Positions 58,768-64,000 of a DNA stretch of 64,000 nucleotides are shown here, piece after piece. The notes below the pieces were generated by a model. The model was not told the origin of the DNA. It made no database searches and saw only the letters and a program-made list of their open reading frames with translations. Made by a program: the position numbers and the translations under genes. The DNA comes from Caballeronia sp. INDeC2 (GTDB taxonomy: Bacteria; Pseudomonadota; Gammaproteobacteria; Burkholderiales; Burkholderiaceae), in contig NZ_JALQDG010000003.1 of the NCBI RefSeq assembly GCF_023631325.1, positions 930,001 through 994,000 on the forward strand, given 5' to 3'. The stretch's first letter is position 1. The number at the start of each line of letters is the position of its first letter.

Positions 58768-58778
58768 TGATAAGATCA
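58768..58778. promoter_or_regulatory. Short dyad TGAT-AAG-ATCA between gcl and its LysR gene
   Basis: An exact 4-bp arm dyad in the AT-rich middle of the 172-base divergent region (58681-58852). The site could serve the LysR protein; evidence is position and symmetry only. Confidence 0.3.
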
Positions 58779-58852
58779 GCCGGAGTCGCTTTTTCCCAAA
58801 CAAAAAGTATCGAATGCCGATTCCGCGCGAGTCCGGCGGCTGGAGACGAGAG

Positions 58853-59806
58853 ATGGACCGCTTCAAGCAGATAGAAACCTTCGTGCGCGTGGCCGAAGCC
58901 GGCAGCCTGGCCGCGGCGGCGCTGGAAGAGGGCGTGTCGCCGGTGATCCTCGGACGGCGTATCGACGCGCTCGAAAAGCGCCTCGGCGTGAAGCTGATGT
59001 ATCGCTCGACGCGGCGGCTCGTCGTGAGCGAAGAGGGCGCGGCGTTTCTCGACCGTTGCAAGAATCTGCTGCTGGAATGGGATCAGGCGGAGAACGAACT
59101 CACGGCGGGACGGCGCGCGGTGGGCGGGCATCTGATCGTGTCGGCGCCGGCGGCGTTCGGGCGCATGCACGTCGCGCCGCACGCGCCCGCGTTCGTCGCC
59201 GACAAGCCCGAATTGCAGATGTCGTTCAATCTGACCGACCGCGTCGTCGATCTGGTGCGAGAGGGCTATGACCTGTCGATTCGCATCGGCGGGGCGGTCG
59301 ATCCGAATTTCGTCGCAGTGAAGCTCGCGAGCAACCGGCGCGTCGTGTGCGGCACGCCCGCCTATTTCAAAAAGCACGGCCGGCCGAAAGCGCTCGAAGA
59401 CCTGCCGAATCACAATTGCCTCGCGTTCAATCTGCAGGGCGGACAGAATCGCGGCTGGTACTTCCGGCGCAACGGCAAGGTCGTGACGGTGCGCGTCACC
59501 GGCAATCTCGATTGCAACGACGGCGAGTTGCTGCACCGCTGGGCGTCCGAGGGACTGGGGCTCGGCTGGCGCTCGACGTGGGAAATCCAGCGGCAACTGG
59601 AATCGGGCGAGCTCGAAACCGTCCTCGATGAATTCGAATTGCCCGATTACGACATCCTCGCGGTCTACCCGCAACAGCGCTACGTACCGGCGCGCGTGCG
59701 CTATTTCATTGATTATCTTAAAGAAATCTATGCACAGCCCGGTTACTGGAGCCGTTCACCGACGTTGCCCGGCGAATCGCATCCAGAACGGAAGCACGGC
59801 AGCTAA
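58853..59806 (+). CDS. LysR-family regulator
   Basis: A 317-residue LysR regulator. [58 protein letters not shown]. Effector domain of the CrgA/PecT-like group ([38 protein letters not shown]). ATG 58853 with GGAG 8-9 bases upstream is preferred to ATG 58814. It is divergent from gcl-hyi-glxR and is the most likely regulator of glyoxylate salvage. The effector is unknown. Confidence 0.9.
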   Translation: MDRFKQIETFVRVAEAGSLAAAALEEGVSPVILGRRIDALEKRLGVKLMYRSTRRLVVSEEGAAFLDRCKNLLLEWDQAENELTAGRRAVGGHLIVSAPAAFGRMHVAPHAPAFVADKPELQMSFNLTDRVVDLVREGYDLSIRIGGAVDPNFVAVKLASNRRVVCGTPAYFKKHGRPKALEDLPNHNCLAFNLQGGQNRGWYFRRNGKVVTVRVTGNLDCNDGELLHRWASEGLGLGWRSTWEIQRQLESGELETVLDEFELPDYDILAVYPQQRYVPARVRYFIDYLKEIYAQPGYWSRSPTLPGESHPERKHGS

Positions 59807-59831
59807 CTGCTTGAAAAGCCGACGATTTGAC

Positions 59832-59860
59832 TTGCTCGACCGATTAATTCGCGCTATAGT
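59832..59860 (+). promoter_or_regulatory. Promoter of the rpsF operon
   Basis: TTGCTC (59832-59837), 17-bp spacer, TATAGT (59855-59860), 75 bases upstream of rpsF. TTGACT lies 5 bases earlier but would have a 22-bp spacer. Confidence 0.65.
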
Positions 59861-59934
59861 TTCGGGCTTCTCACTTGCCACACCGGTCCGACGCCCGGGT
59901 GGCTCTAATCCACAAGTAGCTACAAGGAGTGAAC

Positions 59935-60306
59935 ATGCGTCATTACGAAATCGTCTTCATCGTGCATCCCGATCAGAGCGAGCAAGTGCCCGCGATGATC
60001 GAGCGTTACAAGAGCACGATCACGTCGCACGGTGGCCAGATCCACCGCATCGAGGACTGGGGCCGTCGCCAACTGGCCTACATGATCGAGAAACTCGCGA
60101 AGGCTCACTACGTCTGCATGAACATCGAATGCGACCAGGCTACGCTCGAAGAACTGGAACACGCGTTCAAGTTCAACGACGCCGTTCTGCGTCACCTCAT
60201 CGTCAAGATGAAGAAGGCCGAAACCGGCCCGTCGCCGATGATGAAGGAAGTGCAGCGCGAAGAAGCCAAGAAGGCGGCCAGCCAGCCGTCCGAAGCGCAG
60301 GCTTAA
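59935..60306 (+). CDS. rpsF: 30S ribosomal protein bS6
   Basis: A 123-residue S6. ATG 59935 ([20 protein letters not shown]) with AAGGAGTGAAC just upstream; an ATG six bases earlier overlaps this site. The conserved [20 protein letters not shown] and [12 protein letters not shown] strands are intact. First gene of the rpsF-priB-rpsR-rplI operon. The extended C-terminal tail ([14 protein letters not shown]) is usual in betaproteobacteria. Confidence 0.97.
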   Translation: MRHYEIVFIVHPDQSEQVPAMIERYKSTITSHGGQIHRIEDWGRRQLAYMIEKLAKAHYVCMNIECDQATLEELEHAFKFNDAVLRHLIVKMKKAETGPSPMMKEVQREEAKKAASQPSEAQA

Positions 60307-60351
60307 GGACAGTTTCGAACTGTCAAGCCACCAGGGAACAGAAGCTATCTC

Positions 60352-60651
60352 GTGAACCGGCTGCAACTGACAGCAAGCGTCGTGGAACGCGAACCGGTGC
60401 GGTACACGCCCGCTGGCATCCCGATCGCAAGCTGCACGTTGCAACACGCGGCAGAAGTCGTCGAAGCGGGCATCGCCCGAAAGATCGAACTTACACTGCA
60501 GGCGGTCGCGACCGGAGAAGCGAGCGGCAGGCTGGAAAGCTGTCCGATGGGCGTCGAAGCACGCTTCACCGGATTTCTGGCCAAAAAGAGCCGTAACGCG
60601 CGAACCCTGGTGTTTCACATCACAGAATTGCAGGACATTGGAAAGGACTAA
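60352..60651 (+). CDS. priB: Primosomal replication protein PriB
   Basis: A 99-residue single-OB-fold, SSB-like protein that helps restart stalled replication forks with PriA and PriC/DnaT. It starts with GTG 60352 ([20 protein letters not shown]), shows [16 protein letters not shown] and the C-terminal [16 protein letters not shown]. Its place between rpsF and rpsR is the conserved position for priB. It is 2 bases before rpsR. Confidence 0.95.
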   Translation: MNRLQLTASVVEREPVRYTPAGIPIASCTLQHAAEVVEAGIARKIELTLQAVATGEASGRLESCPMGVEARFTGFLAKKSRNARTLVFHITELQDIGKD

Positions 60652-60653
60652 TC

Positions 60654-60929
60654 ATGCCCCGCCCGACTGGTAAGAAATTCGACAAGCGTCGTCAGCAACA
60701 AAACCCGCTCTTCAAGCGCAAGAAGTTCTGCCGTTTCACGGCAGCCGGTGTCGAGTACATCGACTACAAGGACACGGAAACGCTGAAGGACTTCGTCGGC
60801 GAAAACGGCAAGATCACACCGGCTCGTCTGACCGGCACGAAGGCGCACTACCAGCGCCAGCTCGACACGGCGATCAAGCGCGCGCGTTTCCTCGCGCTCC
60901 TGCCGTACACCGACCTGCACAAGGCCTAA
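60654..60929 (+). CDS. rpsR: 30S ribosomal protein bS18
   Basis: A 91-residue S18 with the usual [20 protein letters not shown], the [20 protein letters not shown] core and the [19 protein letters not shown] helix. Two bases after priB; binds with S6 in the small subunit platform. Confidence 0.97.
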   Translation: MPRPTGKKFDKRRQQQNPLFKRKKFCRFTAAGVEYIDYKDTETLKDFVGENGKITPARLTGTKAHYQRQLDTAIKRARFLALLPYTDLHKA

Positions 60930-60957
60930 TCAGACGACGCACTAAGGAAAGCCAAAA

Positions 60958-61413
60958 ATGCAAATCATTCTTTTGGAAAAGGTCGTCAACCTGGGCAACC
61001 TCGGCGATATCGTCAAGGTCAAGGACGGCTACGCACGTAACTTCCTGATCCCCGGCAAGAAGGCACGCCGCGCAACGAAGGACGCAATCGCCGAATTCGA
61101 AGTTCGCCGCGCCGAGCTCGAAAAGGTCGCCGCTGAAAAGCTGGCTACCGCGCAAAAGCAAGGCGAAAAGCTGAACGGCTTTACGGTTCAGATCTCGCAA
61201 AAGGCTGGCGTCGACGGCCGCCTGTTCGGTTCGGTCACGAACGCGGACATCGCCGAAGCACTGAAGTCGCAAGGCTTCGCGGAAGTGGAAAAGGCGCAAG
61301 TGCGTCTGCCGCAAGGCCCGCTCAAGATGGTCGGCGACCATTCGGTTCAAGTGGCGCTGCACACGGACGTGCTGGTCGACGTCACCGTGTCGGTGCTCGG
61401 CGAGCACGCGTAA
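60958..61413 (+). CDS. rplI: 50S ribosomal protein bL9
   Basis: A 151-residue L9. N-domain [40 protein letters not shown]; long connecting helix; C-domain [20 protein letters not shown]. Full length. Last gene of the ribosomal operon, followed by a terminator before dnaB. Confidence 0.97.
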   Translation: MQIILLEKVVNLGNLGDIVKVKDGYARNFLIPGKKARRATKDAIAEFEVRRAELEKVAAEKLATAQKQGEKLNGFTVQISQKAGVDGRLFGSVTNADIAEALKSQGFAEVEKAQVRLPQGPLKMVGDHSVQVALHTDVLVDVTVSVLGEHA

Positions 61414-61448
61414 GTTTTTCGCGAGACTCCGGTCTCGCGTGCGGTACG

Positions 61449-61482
61449 AAAAAGCGGAGCCTTTCATGGCTCCGCTTTTTTT
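61449..61482 (+). terminator. Terminator after rplI
   Basis: AAAAGCGGAGCC / GGCTCCGCTTTT stem around TTTCAT followed by a T tract. A second smaller hairpin (GAGACT / GGTCTC) lies at 61422-61435. Confidence 0.9.
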
Positions 61483-61529
61483 CGTCTGAACGTAGCCTAG
61501 CGCGCGACATTAATCGATAATTCCACCCC

Positions 61530-62918
61530 ATGAACGCTCCGTCCAAAGACCCGCAACTCGACGCGCTGAAGGTCCCGCCGCATTCGATCGAAGCCGAGCA
61601 ATCCGTGATTGGCGGTCTGCTGCTGGACAACGCCGCATGGGACCGCATCGCCGATGTCATGCATCAGGGCGATTTTTATCGCTACGACCATCGGATCATC
61701 TATGAGCACATCGGTAAGCTGATCGCGTCGACGCGTCCCGCGGACGTGATCACCGTCTACGAAGCGCTCACGATGGCCGGCAAGGCCGAGGAAGTCGGGG
61801 GGCTTGCTTATCTGAACGCGCTCGCGCAGAACACGCCCAGCGCCGCGAACATCCGCCGCTACGCGGAAATCGTGCGCGACCGCGCCGTGCTGCGCCGCCT
61901 TGTGTCGGTCGCCGATGAAATTTCCGCCGACGCCTTCAATCCGCAAGGCAAGGAAGTCCGCCAGATTCTCGATGAAGCCGAAGCGCGCGTGTTCTCGATC
62001 GCCGAAGAAGGGGCGCGCGGCACGCAGGGCTTTCTGGAAATCGGGCCGCTGCTCACGCAGGTCGTCGAGCGCATCGACACGCTGTATCACACTGCGAATC
62101 CGAGCGATGTGACCGGCACGCCGACAGGCTTCGTCGACCTCGACCGCATGACCTCGGGCATGCATGGCGGCGAGCTGATCATCGTGGCGGGCCGTCCGTC
62201 GATGGGTAAGACGGCTTTCTCGATGAACGTCGGCGAATACGTGGCGGTGGAGTACGGCTTGCCCGTCGCGGTGTTCTCGATGGAAATGCCGGGCACGCAA
62301 CTGACGATGCGTATGCTGGGGTCGGTCGGCCGGCTGGATCAACATCGCATGCGCACGGGCCGTCTCACGGACGAGGATTGGCCGAAGCTCACGCACGCGG
62401 TGCAGAAAATGAGCGAGGCGCAGCTTTTCATCGACGAAACCGGCGGCCTCAACCCGATGGAACTGCGCTCACGCGCGCGGCGTTTGTCGCGGCAATGCGG
62501 CAAGCTCGGCCTGATCATCGTCGACTATCTGCAGCTGATGTCGGGCTCGGGCGGCGGCGAAAACCGCGCGACTGAAATCTCCGAAATCTCGCGCTCGCTC
62601 AAGAGTCTTGCGAAGGAACTGGACGTGCCGGTGATCGCGCTTTCGCAGCTGAATCGCGGTCTCGAACAACGTCCGAACAAGCGCCCGATCATGTCGGATC
62701 TGCGCGAGTCGGGCGCTATCGAACAGGATGCGGATGTGATCCTCTTCATCTATCGCGACGAAGTGTACAACCCGGACAGCCCCGACAAGGGCACCGCTGA
62801 AATCATCATCGGCAAGCAGCGTAACGGTCCGATCGGCCCGGTGCGCCTTACCTTCCACGGTCAGTACACGAAGTTCGACAACTTCGCCGGCGCGCAAAAC
62901 TTCTACGGCGGCGAATAG
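61530..62918 (+). CDS. dnaB: Replicative DNA helicase DnaB
   Basis: A 462-residue hexameric helicase. N-terminal primase-binding domain (PPHSIEAEQSVIGGLLLDNA, DFYRYDHRIIYEHI), linker, then the RecA-like motor with Walker A GRPSMGKT (221-228, Lys227), Walker B LGLIIVDYLQLMS, IALSQLNRGLEQRPNKRPIM and the arginine-finger region. Intein-free. Its own promoter should lie in the 47 bases after the terminator; chromosomal replication helicase by synteny with rplI. Confidence 0.97.
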   Translation: MNAPSKDPQLDALKVPPHSIEAEQSVIGGLLLDNAAWDRIADVMHQGDFYRYDHRIIYEHIGKLIASTRPADVITVYEALTMAGKAEEVGGLAYLNALAQNTPSAANIRRYAEIVRDRAVLRRLVSVADEISADAFNPQGKEVRQILDEAEARVFSIAEEGARGTQGFLEIGPLLTQVVERIDTLYHTANPSDVTGTPTGFVDLDRMTSGMHGGELIIVAGRPSMGKTAFSMNVGEYVAVEYGLPVAVFSMEMPGTQLTMRMLGSVGRLDQHRMRTGRLTDEDWPKLTHAVQKMSEAQLFIDETGGLNPMELRSRARRLSRQCGKLGLIIVDYLQLMSGSGGGENRATEISEISRSLKSLAKELDVPVIALSQLNRGLEQRPNKRPIMSDLRESGAIEQDADVILFIYRDEVYNPDSPDKGTAEIIIGKQRNGPIGPVRLTFHGQYTKFDNFAGAQNFYGGE

Positions 62919-63057
62919 GCCTCGAGCGCATCCGCTGTCAATCCCTGGCGAGCTCTAACGCCGCGCGTCACGAACGCGCGGTGCGTCGGCTAACGCGCAC
63001 AGGTACAATATGACAGTTTGATGTTGTCTCAAATTTGACCCATTTAGCGGGAATTTC

Positions 63058-63684
63058 ATGTTTGGTCGTTTCATGCCCACCGAGGGCAAATTCTTCGAGA
63101 TCTTCAACGCGCACGCGAAGTGCATGGTCGATGCCAGCCGCGAGCTCGAACTGCTGATCGATAACCTCGACGATGCCGAGGTCCACAAGCAGAACGTCCA
63201 GGCGAACGAAAAGCGCGCCGACAAGCTCACGCACGAGACCATCGATCTGCTGCACAAGACGTTCATCACGCCGCTCGACCGCGACGAAATCCACAAGCTC
63301 ATCACGACGATGGACGACATCCTCGATCTGATGGAGGACGTCGCCACGGCCATTTCGCTGTACGACGTGCGCGCGGTGACGTCGGAGGCGAGCCAGCTCG
63401 CGCATATCTGCACCGGCACGGTCACGCGCGTGCAGAAGGCCGTCGAACTGCTGGCCGACATGAAGCGTGCAAGCGAAATCCTGAAGATCTGCGAGGAAAT
63501 CGACCGTCTGGAGTCGGATGCCGACCGCGTGCTACGCGCGGCGATGTCGAAGCTCTTCCGCGAGGAAGACGACGTGAAGACGCTCATCAAGCTGAAGGCG
63601 ATTTACGAGCTGCTCGAGACGATCACCGACAAGTGCGAAGACGTCGCGAACATCATCGAAGGCATCGTGCTGGAAAACGCCTGA
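63058..63684 (+). CDS. PhoU-like DUF47 protein
   Basis: A 208-residue, all-helical DUF47 (TIGR00153-like) protein related to PhoU. It has FFEIFNAHAKCMVDASRELE, VHKQNVQANEKRADKLTHET, the PLDRDEIHKLITTMDDILDL metal motif and KCEDVANIIEGIVLENA. It is 112 bases before a Pit phosphate transporter gene, the usual partner, and is thought to modulate it. Cytoplasmic. Confidence 0.93.
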   Translation: MFGRFMPTEGKFFEIFNAHAKCMVDASRELELLIDNLDDAEVHKQNVQANEKRADKLTHETIDLLHKTFITPLDRDEIHKLITTMDDILDLMEDVATAISLYDVRAVTSEASQLAHICTGTVTRVQKAVELLADMKRASEILKICEEIDRLESDADRVLRAAMSKLFREEDDVKTLIKLKAIYELLETITDKCEDVANIIEGIVLENA

Positions 63685-63796
63685 CCAAGCCGTCCAAGCC
63701 CCCGGCGCGCGGCAGGCCCGCGCGCGGCGGGACACGAGAAAACCGGGACGACAAACCGGCAGCGCATTTCAAGACCGGTCAAAACAACACCAACTG

Positions 63797-64000
63797 ATGC
63801 ATTCGATTCAACTCGCCATCTGGGCAGTCGCCTTGCTCGTCATAGTCGCACTCGCGTTCGACTTCATGAACGGCTTTCACGACGCCGCCAATTCCATCGC
63901 GACGGTCGTTTCGACCGGCGTGCTTAAGCCGCAGCAGGCGGTCGCGTTTGCCGCTGCGTTCAACGTCATTGCATATTTCATCTTTCACCTGAAGGTCGCG
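63797..64000 (+). CDS. Pit-family inorganic phosphate transporter, N-terminal part
   Basis: The first 68 codons of a gene cut by the window edge. Two hydrophobic helices with the PiT signature DFMNGFHDAANSIATVVSTG in the first repeat identify a low-affinity, proton-coupled phosphate transporter. It follows the DUF47 gene in the common pit pair. Confidence 0.93.
   Translation, partial: MHSIQLAIWAVALLVIVALAFDFMNGFHDAANSIATVVSTGVLKPQQAVAFAAAFNVIAYFIFHLKVA

Noticed and set aside
63000..63057. Possible Pho box (TATGACAGTTTGATGTTGTCT) before the DUF47 gene
   Set aside because: Only one half-site fits the Pho consensus, so it is not reported as a regulatory site.

Overview
The window is high-GC (roughly 60-65 % by eye), densely coded DNA from a betaproteobacterium. 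It is most likely a Burkholderiaceae chromosome of the Paraburkholderia/Caballeronia/Burkholderia type. The support is the rpsF-priB-rpsR-rplI-dnaB block, the sbp-cysTWA-cysB set, DUF families common in that group, and strong codon bias that produces long antisense open frames. Genus assignment is inference. I saw no insertion sequence, integrase, CRISPR array, rRNA or prophage; two tRNA genes are present (initiator Met, His).

Layout. 1-6.9 kb is purine/ureide catabolism: the allantoicase tail, ureidoglycolate lyase, threonine aldolase, PuuD-type urate oxidase with HIU hydrolase, and a guanine/8-oxoguanine deaminase-like amidohydrolase. A non-coding repeat block and a LysR regulator follow. 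7.2-12 kb is a complete BMP-type nucleoside/purine ABC importer, divergent from that regulator. 12-20.8 kb holds dodecin, MscL, a DUF2252 protein, GlgX, a membrane TPR protein beside a PspA-like protein, and a ribbon-helix-helix protein. 21.3-25.2 kb has a class A PBP and a copper-handling trio (PCuAC, CopC, DUF2946). 25.4-34 kb carries tRNA-fMet, tRNA-His, DusA, an SMR exporter, a TetR regulator coupled to an enoyl-CoA hydratase-family enzyme, and many small orphan genes. 34-40 kb contains a decayed methyltransferase pseudogene, an SDR, a monooxygenase-fold protein, a group of small exported proteins ending in a lytic transglycosylase, an MFS transporter and an aldo/keto reductase.

40-48 kb has transketolase with 6-phosphogluconate dehydrogenase, a two-gene NodIJ-like ABC exporter, a universal stress protein and LexA with two SOS boxes. 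48.2-54.8 kb is the sulfate importer with a CysB-type regulator, asparaginase and a BON-LysM protein. 55-59.8 kb is the glyoxylate salvage operon gcl-hyi-glxR with a divergent LysR gene. The rest is the ribosomal/primosomal/DnaB block, then a PhoU-like DUF47 protein and the start of a Pit phosphate transporter.

The two metabolic ends fit together. Purines imported and oxidised by the genes at 1-12 kb yield glyoxylate through ureidoglycolate lyase, and gcl-hyi-glxR at 55-59 kb convert glyoxylate to tartronate semialdehyde and glycerate. Nothing here is clearly a new biological system. The best leads are the shattered methyltransferase, two structured intergenic repeats that share a core, a TPR/PspA membrane pair, a small exported-protein cluster with a specialised transglycosylase, and several promoter-region motifs.
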